From: Paenibacillus_L residui
Lineage (GTDB): Bacteria; Bacillota; Bacilli; Paenibacillales; NBRC-103111
DNA length: 64,000 nucleotides
Assembly (NCBI RefSeq): GCF_042677205.1
Contig: NZ_JBHTIU010000008.1
Location: 1-64,000, forward strand
Direction of reading: 5' to 3'
Shown here: piece after piece, positions 7,517-15,459 of the stretch
How the letters are laid out: each line of letters starts with the position of its first letter
Position numbering within the stretch: the stretch's first letter is position 1
Program-made: the position numbers and the translations under genes
The notes under the pieces: generated by a model
What the model was told of the DNA's origin: nothing
Database searches by the model: none
The model's input: the letters and a program-made list of their open reading frames with translations, nothing else

Positions 7517-8971
7517 TCAAGTTTCGTTATTGTTCTGTTTTTCGTCTGTTTTGTGATTGTCGATCATGAAACCTAAGATAATCCCTACAATTGCAACAGC
7601 CATGACAACAAGAAAAGTCTCGCTAAATGCTTGTGACCATATTTCATTTGGGGCCTGGACTCCGGATTCGGGATGGTCTTTTAGCCTTTCTGTCAAAATT
7701 GTTGCCAAGCCCGCTATTCCAAACGAAGCCATAACTTGCTGTGATGCCCCAGATAACGAACTTACCCGGCCGATCAAATGCTGCGGTGCTGCTTGCATGA
7801 TATGCGCATTGAGCGACATCCCCTGGAGGGCAATTCCTGCGCCTAGTAATACTAATGGTAAAATAAGCATTCCCACACCATCCTTTGCTGATATAAGGGA
7901 AAGGAGGAACGCACTAATCCCAATGAAAGCCATTCCAGTAACCACTAAAGGTTTTATACCAAACCCGTCAAACAAACGTCCGCCAATCGGCATGAACACG
8001 GCAGAGGCAATGGCTTGTGGAAGCATAAGCATTCCTGCTTCAAATGCATTATGGCCTTTAACTTCCTGCAAGAAAACAGGATTAATAAAAAGTGTACCGT
8101 AATAGGCTATTCCAGATATCCATACGACAATGATAGAGCGTGTGAATACCCTAGAGCGAAAAACGCGAAGCTCAATCAAAGGGTGTTGTTGACGCAGCTC
8201 GGCAATAATAAAGATAAGCAAAGCTAATACTCCCACGGCTAGGCCGATGATTGTATTTGTGGAGTCCCAACCGGAGTCACCTCCTTGAGTGACACCATAG
8301 ACAAGCGCAGCAAACGCCAGGGGGCCAAACAATATACCAAGAATATCAAGCGGAGCGGTTGCCTGACGCTCGAAGCTAGGCAAGCTTTTCAAACAAAGGA
8401 TGACCCCGATAAGACCTACTGGAATGTTGATAATGAAAATGTAATGCCAGCTTGCGAAATTCACCAACCAACCGGCTACGATCGGCCCCAAAGCCGGAGC
8501 AAGTAGAGAGGGGACTCCTATCATTCCCATTACAGCTCCGACTTTGCCCGGAGGACTGAGACGGTAAATCATCGCCATAGAAAGGGGCATAACGAGTCCG
8601 CCTCCCAAGCCTTGCATAATTCTAAAAGCAACAAATTGCCCGGCATTGGTTGCAAAAACACATAGTATTGAACTAAATGTAAATAGCCCGATCGAAATTA
8701 CAAATATACGATTGGCTCCAAATCTATCGGACAACCATCCGGCTATCGGAATAATTGCGGCTTCAGCAAGTATATAGCCGGTAACAGACCATTGTATGAC
8801 GGATAACGAACTATTGAATTCGTTGCTGAGAATGGGAATGGCTATATTGATAGCGGTACTATCCAGCATAACCATAAACATTCCAATAATAATGGCAATT
8901 AAAGGGCCCCTAATCGTTTTTAGCGATTGGGTTTTTTCGGCTTTCATTGCAACTTTTGCTTGTATGGACAC
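7517..8971 (-). CDS. MFS multidrug exporter, DHA2 (EmrB/QacA) family
   Basis: 484 residues with 14 predicted membrane helices. Helix 1 holds LDSTAINIAIP, the DHA2 signature, and helix 5 carries a glycine/proline-rich antiporter-motif-like stretch. The GTG at 8971 is chosen because AAAGGAGG lies 7 bases upstream; an in-frame ATG further up (9007) has no site. An HxlR-type regulator is divergent 187 bases away and is the likely controller. Expected role: proton-driven export of cationic or hydrophobic drugs. Confidence 0.87.
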   Translation of the reverse strand: MSIQAKVAMKAEKTQSLKTIRGPLIAIIIGMFMVMLDSTAINIAIPILSNEFNSSLSVIQWSVTGYILAEAAIIPIAGWLSDRFGANRIFVISIGLFTFSSILCVFATNAGQFVAFRIMQGLGGGLVMPLSMAMIYRLSPPGKVGAVMGMIGVPSLLAPALGPIVAGWLVNFASWHYIFIINIPVGLIGVILCLKSLPSFERQATAPLDILGILFGPLAFAALVYGVTQGGDSGWDSTNTIIGLAVGVLALLIFIIAELRQQHPLIELRVFRSRVFTRSIIVVWISGIAYYGTLFINPVFLQEVKGHNAFEAGMLMLPQAIASAVFMPIGGRLFDGFGIKPLVVTGMAFIGISAFLLSLISAKDGVGMLILPLVLLGAGIALQGMSLNAHIMQAAPQHLIGRVSSLSGASQQVMASFGIAGLATILTERLKDHPESGVQAPNEIWSQAFSETFLVVMAVAIVGIILGFMIDNHKTDEKQNNNET

Positions 8972-9094
8972 TAAATTTCCTCCTTTTTTCGAGATAAGAT
9001 TAAGCATTATAGCAACACCTGACGCTTTCCATTGAGATTATAAATGAAGTAGAGTAACATCAAAAGTAGGATAAATTTTTATATATTATTTCAT

Positions 9095-9122
9095 TTGACA
9101 AACTTACTAACTTTATGTAAGT
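9095..9122 (+). promoter_or_regulatory. HxlR gene promoter with inverted-repeat operator
   Basis: TTGACA at 9095-9100 is followed by ACTTAC-N9-GTAAGT (9102-9122) lying across the spacer and -10 region. The position fits autorepression and control of the divergent pump. Confidence 0.5.
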
Positions 9123-9158
9123 AAAGGGTAATATGTCAAGGGGTTAGGGGGAAATAAA

Positions 9159-9527
9159 TTGCATTTAAATACGGAAGAGAAACAATGCTGGTACGTTGTC
9201 GGTGAAGTTCTAAAAATTATTACAGGAAAATGGGCGTTCTTAGTCATTGCAGAACTGTATAAAGAGTCCAAACGTTTTAATCAATTACGAAGAAATTTGG
9301 ATAATGTCAGCACCAAATCTTTAACGGATATTCTAAGGCATTTGGAACAACATGAGGTTGTTGAACGAAGAGTGTTTCCAACAGTACCAGTAACAGTAGA
9401 ATATTCCTTAACGGATAAAGGCAGGGACTTTCAATGCGTACTTCAAGAGATGAGAAAATGGGGGGTAAGGTGGGGAATACCTGATAATCCGTATCAAAAC
9501 GTATCAAATGAAGATACAGTTCAATAG
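9159..9527 (+). CDS. HxlR-family transcriptional regulator
   Basis: 122 residues of the HxlR (DUF24) winged-helix family: GKWAFLVIAEL leads to the HTH, then TKSLTDILRHLE (recognition helix) and VEYSLTDKG (wing). The only Cys near the N terminus is in the position used by redox-sensing relatives (QorR, YodB, HypR), suggesting but not proving quinone or aldehyde sensing. The TTG start is preceded by AGGGGG. Divergent from the DHA2 pump. Confidence 0.85.
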   Translation: MHLNTEEKQCWYVVGEVLKIITGKWAFLVIAELYKESKRFNQLRRNLDNVSTKSLTDILRHLEQHEVVERRVFPTVPVTVEYSLTDKGRDFQCVLQEMRKWGVRWGIPDNPYQNVSNEDTVQ

Positions 9528-9585
9528 GTCCAGAGGACTGAAACAGAGACTATAACGACACACTCATTCAAAGTTGATTTTTATT

Positions 9586-9652
9586 TACCTAACGGTAGTT
9601 AAATTATTGACAAAGCGTTTTGTTTATGTTTCAATCTACCTAACGATAGTTA
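9586..9652 (+). promoter_or_regulatory. TetR promoter framed by two operator copies
   Basis: TTGACA (9607-9612), 17 bases, then TTCAAT (9630-9635). A TACCTAACGGTAGTTA box (9586-9601) lies just before the -35 and a near-identical box with ACGATAG (9637-9652) just after the -10. Each box is a 12/16 palindrome. The arrangement suggests cooperative autorepression by the downstream TetR protein. Confidence 0.7.
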
Positions 9653-9687
9653 AAAAAACTGCGGATTGTACTGTAAGGAGTAAAACA

Positions 9688-10272
9688 ATGATGAAAAAGA
9701 AAGAACTGACATCCAATCAATTGATCGAGGCAGCATTCGAACTTATTGCACAACACGGGATTGAAAAAACCAGTCTGGCTATGATTTCCACAAAGGTCGG
9801 TATCACAAAGCCGTCCATTTACTATCATTTCGCATCAAAAGAAGAATTGATCGATCGAATATTTGAATACAGTCTTGGCGATTATCACTTTGACCATTTC
9901 GTCCAAATGGATGAGTACAATGAACAAAATTTTGCTGAAAAGCTATATCAAGCAGGTCTAAAAATGTTTCCGGAAAAAGATGAAGTCTATCTAAGAGTTT
10001 TAAAAGAATTTATGAGTTATGCCGTGCGCAATGAAAAATACTTGAAACGCATTGCAAAATTTGAGCAAGAGTTTATAGAAGGCCTCCAGGAGTTATTGCA
10101 AAAGGGAGCTGATTTAGGAGTGGTTAAACCGCAAAATATAGCGGCCAAGGCACATATGCTCGCTATTGTCATCGATGGTATTCAAGATTCTATAGTCATG
10201 CAGATACCGTTTAAAACAGACTATAAAGATATCTGGAGGGAAGCAGTGAACAGTGTTCTCACGAAAACCTGA
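9688..10272 (+). CDS. TetR-family regulator of the DrrAB-like exporter
   Basis: 194 residues. The N-terminal HTH (about 30-51, VGITKPSIYYHFASKEEL) is typical TetR, and the C-terminal half is the ligand/dimer domain. ATG at 9688 follows AAGGAG by eight bases; upstream in-frame codons lack a site and lie in the promoter. It heads an operon with the ABC ATPase (25 bases downstream) and permease. The paired boxes flanking its promoter are the likely operators. Confidence 0.86.
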   Translation: MMKKKELTSNQLIEAAFELIAQHGIEKTSLAMISTKVGITKPSIYYHFASKEELIDRIFEYSLGDYHFDHFVQMDEYNEQNFAEKLYQAGLKMFPEKDEVYLRVLKEFMSYAVRNEKYLKRIAKFEQEFIEGLQELLQKGADLGVVKPQNIAAKAHMLAIVIDGIQDSIVMQIPFKTDYKDIWREAVNSVLTKT

Positions 10273-10297
10273 ATGAATTTGGAGAGGATGAACAACT

Positions 10298-11293
10298 ATG
10301 AGCATGATAAGAAATTCCGAGAGTGATGCCGATACGGCCATTGAGGCAAAAGGGCTTGTTAAAGTGTTCGGGAAACATCGCGCAGTTGATGGCATTGATT
10401 TATCGATTCGAAAAGGATCGGTCTATGGTTTCTTAGGACCAAATGGCGCGGGGAAGACAACGACCATTCGGATGCTCGCTACGTTACTCCAGCCGGACGG
10501 TGGTTACGCCCGTATTTTCGGTCATGATCTTGCCACGGAAACCGCTGCGGTAAGAAGTCGCATCAGCCTAACCGGGCAATACACATCAATCGATGAAGAT
10601 TTAACCGGTTATGAAAATCTCGTCATGATCGCCAGACTAATGGGATACTCTCGAAAGCAGGCAAAAGTACGAGCGGACGAATTACTTAGCGCCTTCAACC
10701 TCGAAGATGCAGCAAAAAGGCAAGTGAAAAGTTATTCCGGAGGCATGCGCCGGCGCATAGATATCGCCGCAAGCATCGTTGTAACGCCGGATCTTCTTTT
10801 TCTTGATGAACCGACAACCGGATTAGATCCGCGCAGCCGCAATCAGGTGTGGGATATTGTGCGTGCCTTAGTTAGCGCAGGTACGACAGTATTGCTTACG
10901 ACGCAATATTTGGATGAAGCGGATCAGCTTGCAGATCGGATTGCAGTCATCAATCAAGGAAAGATCATCGCAGAAGGAACGAGCAGTGAATTAAAAGCGT
11001 CAGTCGGTACGGGGACATTGAACGTTTCCCTTCTCGACCCTGAGGATCGGGAAAGAGCTGTTGAAGTTCTAACTAACATTCTGAAAGTTCCCATTAAATC
11101 TTCCTCTGATCCTGCCTCTCTTATCGCTCATGTCGATGCCCCATCTCTTGTAGCCGAAGCCCTCTTAGAATTTGGAAAGGAAGATATTGGAATAAGGGCC
11201 TTTTCACTCGGTCAGCCTAGTCTTGATGAAGTATTTTTGACGTTGACAAGTCAGGCGGTTGTTAAAGAACAAGTTGGCGAGGAGGCAGGTTAA
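10298..11293 (+). CDS. ABC exporter ATP-binding protein, DrrA type
   Basis: 331 residues. Walker A GPNGAGKTT (47-55), signature YSGGM (146-150), Walker B LLFLDEP (166-172), then a C-terminal DUF4162-like extension typical of daunorubicin-resistance ATPases. GGAGAGG precedes the ATG. Its stop overlaps the permease start by one base, so the two are translationally coupled. Predicted to power drug or lipid-soluble toxin export with the next gene; the TetR gene upstream supports induction by substrate. Confidence 0.88.
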   Translation: MSMIRNSESDADTAIEAKGLVKVFGKHRAVDGIDLSIRKGSVYGFLGPNGAGKTTTIRMLATLLQPDGGYARIFGHDLATETAAVRSRISLTGQYTSIDEDLTGYENLVMIARLMGYSRKQAKVRADELLSAFNLEDAAKRQVKSYSGGMRRRIDIAASIVVTPDLLFLDEPTTGLDPRSRNQVWDIVRALVSAGTTVLLTTQYLDEADQLADRIAVINQGKIIAEGTSSELKASVGTGTLNVSLLDPEDRERAVEVLTNILKVPIKSSSDPASLIAHVDAPSLVAEALLEFGKEDIGIRAFSLGQPSLDEVFLTLTSQAVVKEQVGEEAG

Positions 11294-12135
11294 TGACCGG
11301 CACAGCAGAACTGAAGAAACAGAGTGGAACGAGTGAGCAATTACGAAATGCAATCGCTTCAAGTAAGCGCCCAAGTCCGCCAAACGTTTTTTCTTCAACA
11401 TTCACCTTTGCATCGCGAGCCCTGCTTCGGATTAAACACATCCCTGAGCAACTGTTCGATGTGACCGTTTTCCCTATTATTTTCTTACTTATGTTTACGT
11501 ATTTATTTGGCGGAGCGATTGCTGGATCAACGAATGGCTATTTGCAATTCCTTCTTCCTGGAATCCTCGTCATGACCGTCTCACAAATTACAATATACAC
11601 GGGAGTAGATCTGAACAATGACATCAGAAAAGGTATATTTGATCGCTTCCGCACCTTACCCATTCGGCTGCCATCTGCACTTGTTGGTGCATTGCTCGTG
11701 GATACTGTTCGATATACAATGGCCTCTGCAATTATGATTGCCCTCGGCCTTTTGCTCGGATTTCGGCCGGACGGCGGATTTATCGGTGTTTTGGCGGCAG
11801 TAGCCTTGATTTTACTATTCTCCTTTAGTTTTTCTTGGATTTGGACAACGCTCGGATTGATTATGCGTACAGAGAAATCGCTTATGATGGCGAGCACGAT
11901 GATCCTGTTTCCCCTCCAGTTCGTCAGCAATGTTTTTGTTGATCCGCAGACGCTGCCATCGTGGCTTCGGGGGTTTGTTGACATCAACCCAATTTCGCTT
12001 CTGGTGACAGCAGTACGCGGTTTGATGCATGGCACGGTAACATTTGAACAGATTGGCTTGGTGTTCTTGGCTTCCATAGTTATTACTGCTGTTTTCGCGC
12101 CGATAACCATGTATCTGTATCGCAACAAGCAATAA
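11293..12135 (+). CDS. ABC-2 permease, DrrB type
   Basis: 280 residues, six predicted helices, with an amphipathic N terminus (about 1-45) and the ABC-2 motif region around LPGILVMTVSQ and DINPISLLVTAVRG. Its ATG overlaps the ATPase stop (TAATG). It should form the membrane half of the exporter; substrate unknown. Confidence 0.87.
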   Translation: MTGTAELKKQSGTSEQLRNAIASSKRPSPPNVFSSTFTFASRALLRIKHIPEQLFDVTVFPIIFLLMFTYLFGGAIAGSTNGYLQFLLPGILVMTVSQITIYTGVDLNNDIRKGIFDRFRTLPIRLPSALVGALLVDTVRYTMASAIMIALGLLLGFRPDGGFIGVLAAVALILLFSFSFSWIWTTLGLIMRTEKSLMMASTMILFPLQFVSNVFVDPQTLPSWLRGFVDINPISLLVTAVRGLMHGTVTFEQIGLVFLASIVITAVFAPITMYLYRNKQ

Positions 12136-12253
12136 CTGTGTTCTCAAGCAAATGGACAAATATGACCGGAGCAGATAGCAATATTCAAACGGAGAATGAA
12201 AGAAAGCTGAATAACGTAACGAGATGGCTTGGAATTAAAGGAGGCAGTCCCAC

Positions 12254-12325
12254 ATGCACTTGTGGTATATTAAAGAGCTCAGCAATTTCATTACGTATCT
12301 GAAAGAAAGAGGGTGGAGTATTTGA
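12254..12325 (+). CDS. 23-codon ORF coupled to the GrpB-family gene
   Basis: MHLWYIKELSNFITYLKERG and three further residues. AAAGGAGG lies nine bases before the ATG, a much stronger site than the GrpB gene itself has. The stop TGA overlaps the following TTG start (TTGA), the classic arrangement of translational coupling. No homology recognised. It may be a leader peptide that feeds ribosomes to the next gene, or the end of a decayed gene. Confidence 0.5.
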   Translation: MHLWYIKELSNFITYLKERGWSI

Positions 12326-12921
12326 CATCGAATCATGATCATTCAAATATGGCATCTACCAGTGAGGAAAGGCTTCAGAAAGCAACGGTTGGTGAACTGA
12401 AGCCTCACAACACATCCATTCCTCTCCGGGATTATGATCCGCACTGGCCTAAACTTTTCGAGCAAGAGGCCGAACGAATTCGTTCAATACTTGGCAGCAA
12501 GGTTCTGCAATTGGAGCATGTTGGATCTACTTCGGTGCCGGGATTATGTGCCAAGCCAATCATCGATATGCTGCTGGTAGTAGAGAATTCTGCTGACGAA
12601 ACGGCCTACGTTTCCGACTTGGAGGAAGAGGGGTACACGTTACACATACGGGAACCTGATTGGTTTGAACACCGTCTATTCAAAGGTCCCAATACGGATA
12701 TTAATCTTCACGTATTTAGCCAGGGGGCGTCCGAAATCGACCGAATGCTGCTTTTCCGTAATTGGCTCAGAGCGAACGACTCCGACCGGGATGTGTATGC
12801 ACAAGTGAAGCGAAGCTTAGCACGACATCAATGGCGTCACGTACAAGATTATGCAGATGCAAAAGATTCAATTGTAAAGGAAATTATGGAGAGAGCGAAT
12901 GCGGTTAAGCGAACCTATTAA
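12322..12921 (+). CDS. GrpB family (UPF0157) nucleotidyltransferase-like protein
   Basis: 199 residues. The family motif HVGSTSVPGLCAKPIID is present, with the acidic pair of a minimal nucleotidyltransferase fold, followed by the conserved region around LHVFSQG and RDVYAQVKR. The TTG start at 12322 is preferred because it overlaps the stop of the coupled 23-codon ORF; a GTG three codons earlier is possible. The N-terminal ~25 residues are poorly conserved. Function in the family is unestablished. Confidence 0.83.
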   Translation: MTSNHDHSNMASTSEERLQKATVGELKPHNTSIPLRDYDPHWPKLFEQEAERIRSILGSKVLQLEHVGSTSVPGLCAKPIIDMLLVVENSADETAYVSDLEEEGYTLHIREPDWFEHRLFKGPNTDINLHVFSQGASEIDRMLLFRNWLRANDSDRDVYAQVKRSLARHQWRHVQDYADAKDSIVKEIMERANAVKRTY

Positions 12922-13170
12922 GGTGTGATGGGCTCGTAGATGCAGGTTCCGCTTTTCCCTGTGATGGGGAGGAAAATCTTCGATTGCACGAATTTCTGAG
13001 CATAGGCGCGAACGATGCCTCGATCATTATCCAGCAGCCCTGCGCAAGCCAAATAACCCCGCAGTCTTTGCTTGAAGATTGCGGGGTTGTTCCTGATTCG
13101 GGAAATGATCAGGAAAGCAGCGTCCTCAAATTGTCGCTCGGTACCCTTGTCACTGCAGTTGCAGAACAAG
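12922..13170 (-). other. Unrecognised open stretch with strong hairpin between convergent genes
   Basis: The minus strand stays open for about 84 codons downstream of the amylase stop (includes RGYLACAGLLDNDRGIVRAY), with credible amino-acid composition but no start, site or recognised family. A 14-bp stem (13055-13088, AACCCCGCA/TGCGGGGTT arms) lies inside it and probably terminates the convergent GrpB and amylase transcripts, though neither side has a long T run. Confidence 0.35.
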
Positions 13171-13179
13171 GACGCGTTC

Positions 13180-14988
13180 TCACTCCGGGCGATATTGCGC
13201 GGATAGACGGATTGCTTCGGTGGCGATATCTCCAGAAGCATGCAGGATGGCGTAGCCAAAGCCAGGGAGCGCGACCTGCATCGTTCCCTCGTCTGTCCGG
13301 ACATCGGCGTCGCTGCCGGCATCCTGCCACAGCCCGTTCAGCCCTCCGCTCTGCACGGTGACCGAGCATGCGGTCTCGTCATTGTTCAGCAGCAGCAGAA
13401 AGCGGTCCCGCTCGTCATGCCGTTCGTAGGCGAGCAGCTGCGGGTGCCCGGAGGCTACCAGGAAGCGCAGGCCGCTGCCGCGCAAGGCAGGGTGCGCTTT
13501 GCGCAGGGTGATCAGGCGGCGGAAGAAGCCCAGCAGCTCACGATCCTGCTTCGTGGGGTCCCACTCCATGCATTTGCGGTTGTAGGGGTCATGCTCGCCG
13601 TCAAGCCCGATCTCATCCCCGTAGTAGATGCAGGGCACTCCCTGAAAGGTTAACTGGAAGAGCACGGCCAGCTTCATCAGCCGCTTATTGCCGCCGCACA
13701 GCGTCAGCAGCCTGACAGTATCGTGGCTGCCCAGCAGGTTGAACGCGGCCTCGGTGACCTGTTGCGGGAAGCCAGCCAGCAGAGAGTTGATGCTCTGGGC
13801 AAACTGGCTGGCGTCGGTGCGTCTTCTGGCGAAGAAATCAAGCACGATGTTGGTGAACGGGTAATTCATCACGGCATCGAACTGGTCGCCCTGCAGCCAC
13901 GGCATCGCATCATGCATAATTTCTCCGAGCAGGTAGGCGTCCGGGTTCACCTTCTTGATCTCGCGGCGGAACTCGCGCCAGAACTGGTGGTCCACCTCGT
14001 TGGCCACGTCCAGCCGCCAGCCGTCCAGCCCCAGTTCGCCAATCCAGTACCGGCCTACCTCCAGCAGATAGGCCTTGACCTCCTCATTGCCCGTATTCAG
14101 CTTCGGCATGATCGGCTCGAAGCCGAAGGTGGCATAGTTCGGGATGCCGTTCTCCACCTTGAGCGGCCACTCCTTGATATGAAACCAGTCGGCATAGCGG
14201 GATGAGGGACCGTTCTGCTGTACATCGATGAAGGGCGGAAACGTATGCCCGCAGTGGTTGAATACACCGTCCAGCAGTACCCGAATGCCCCGGGCGTGAC
14301 AGGCGTCGACCAGCTCCTTCAGCTTCTCGTTCGTGCCGAAATGCGGATCCACGAGCATATAATCACGCGTGTCGTATTTGTGATTGGTCGTCGCGGCGAA
14401 CAAAGGAGTGAAATAGATCGCATTGATTCCCAATTCGACGAGATGGTCCATATGGTCGAGCACCCCTTGCAGATCGCCGCCAAAAAAATTGGTCGGACTC
14501 GGTACGCCGCCCCATTCCAGCACCCCCTCCGGGTCGATGGACGGGTCGCCCTTGGCGAAGCGCTCGGGGAAGATATGGTAAAAGACCGCTTCCTTGACCC
14601 ATTCCGGCGGGGAGTGAACATCCTCGGGGTTCAGGTAGGGGAAATCGAACAGCCCCTCATATCGAATCGTCGGTGGTTTATCGAAGAAGCCCTTCTCCAG
14701 AAAATAGACGGTCTCGCCTGCTTCCTCGTGGAGGGCAAAATAATAGACGACCCGCCGAAACCGCGGCGAAATGGCGGCTTGCCAGTAATCGAACAGGCCG
14801 TCCGCAGCAAACCGTTCCATGGCGACAGACTCATTGTATTTATCCCAGCTGTATTTATCGCCGCATACCAGCTGCACCTGCGCCACATTGCCGCGCTTCG
14901 TGCGCAGACGGATGTGTATCGTCGATTCGTTATAGGCATAGGACCAGTTCAGCCCGATGCGATGGTATACCGCTTCCAGCATAATCAT
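13180..14988 (-). CDS. Neopullulanase-type alpha-glycosidase (GH13)
   Basis: 602 residues. An N-terminal beta-sandwich (CBM34 type, about 1-125) is followed by the GH13 barrel with the four conserved regions: GVFNHCGH, DGWRLDVANE (nucleophile Asp), LLGEIMHD (acid/base Glu) and LLGSHDTVR (third Asp). No signal peptide, so it acts in the cytoplasm on imported maltodextrins or cyclodextrins, as maltogenic amylases do. ATG 14988 follows AAGGAGG by eight bases. It is divergent from mdxEFG and preceded by a leader hairpin. Confidence 0.9.
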   Translation of the reverse strand: MIMLEAVYHRIGLNWSYAYNESTIHIRLRTKRGNVAQVQLVCGDKYSWDKYNESVAMERFAADGLFDYWQAAISPRFRRVVYYFALHEEAGETVYFLEKGFFDKPPTIRYEGLFDFPYLNPEDVHSPPEWVKEAVFYHIFPERFAKGDPSIDPEGVLEWGGVPSPTNFFGGDLQGVLDHMDHLVELGINAIYFTPLFAATTNHKYDTRDYMLVDPHFGTNEKLKELVDACHARGIRVLLDGVFNHCGHTFPPFIDVQQNGPSSRYADWFHIKEWPLKVENGIPNYATFGFEPIMPKLNTGNEEVKAYLLEVGRYWIGELGLDGWRLDVANEVDHQFWREFRREIKKVNPDAYLLGEIMHDAMPWLQGDQFDAVMNYPFTNIVLDFFARRRTDASQFAQSINSLLAGFPQQVTEAAFNLLGSHDTVRLLTLCGGNKRLMKLAVLFQLTFQGVPCIYYGDEIGLDGEHDPYNRKCMEWDPTKQDRELLGFFRRLITLRKAHPALRGSGLRFLVASGHPQLLAYERHDERDRFLLLLNNDETACSVTVQSGGLNGLWQDAGSDADVRTDEGTMQVALPGFGYAILHASGDIATEAIRLSAQYRPE

Positions 14989-15019
14989 CAATAATGGCCT
15001 CCTTAAGGCATGATAACGC

Positions 15020-15058
15020 AAAAAGGGTCCAACCTCTGAATGGACCGAGGTTGAACCC
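15020..15058 (-). terminator. Intrinsic-terminator-like hairpin in the amylase leader
   Basis: On the minus strand GGGTTCAACCTC and GAGGTTGGACCC pair around a 10-nt loop and are followed by five T, ending about 20 bases before the amylase ribosome-binding site. No minus-strand gene is visible upstream, so this looks like a leader attenuator, possibly controlled by an antiterminator. A gene hidden in the gap cannot be excluded. Confidence 0.6.
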
Positions 15059-15238
15059 GTAAGTTTCATTGCCTTTAAATTTTCTTCATCTTATCACACG
15101 GTTTCCATGTTGGCAACCCTCCATTTTCATATAGTCCATGTCAGGTTTATCATCGCTAGTGCAGATATGTAAAATAGAGGAAAATCGAGATAATGGAAGA
15201 TAATACAGAAAAAATAAGCGAAATTCATAGATAGAGCG

Positions 15239-15256
15239 GTTTGCAAACGTTTTTTT
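15239..15256. promoter_or_regulatory. Possible LacI/CcpA-type operator at the gap edge
   Basis: TTTGCAAACGTTTTTTT has the central ACGT and left half-site of MalR/CcpA-type operators (GCAAACG). It lies between divergent amylase and transporter genes, but the sequence stops 23 bases later at the gap. Rest of 15059-15459: no gene. Confidence 0.35.
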
Positions 15257-15279
15257 GATTGCTGTATGATGGGGGGCAA

Positions 15280-15364
15280 NNNNNNNNNNNNNNNNNNNNN
15301 NNNNNNNNNNNNNNNNNNNNNNNNNNNNNNNNNNNNNNNNNNNNNNNNNNNNNNNNNNNNNNNN
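15280..15364. other. Assembly gap (85 N)
   Basis: All bases are N. It falls in the divergent promoter region of the maltodextrin locus, so promoters and operators for both sides may be hidden here. The true length is unknown. Confidence 0.99.
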
Positions 15365-15459
15365 GTTTGCGAAAGAAGCGGCGCATCCTGCCCGTTCAGG
15401 AGTCACGTGCGCATAAACACCACATGTAACACCAAATGTAAAAGAATGGGGGTTGTACG

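Noticed and set aside
12918..13322. A 134-codon minus-strand frame overlapping the amylase end as a full gene
   Set aside because: Its first third overlaps the amylase coding end in another frame and it has no start signal; only the tail is kept as an unrecognised stretch.
13240..14994. Several 100-250 codon plus-strand frames opposite the amylase gene
   Set aside because: They are shadows of a GC-rich GH13 gene whose catalytic regions are complete on the minus strand.
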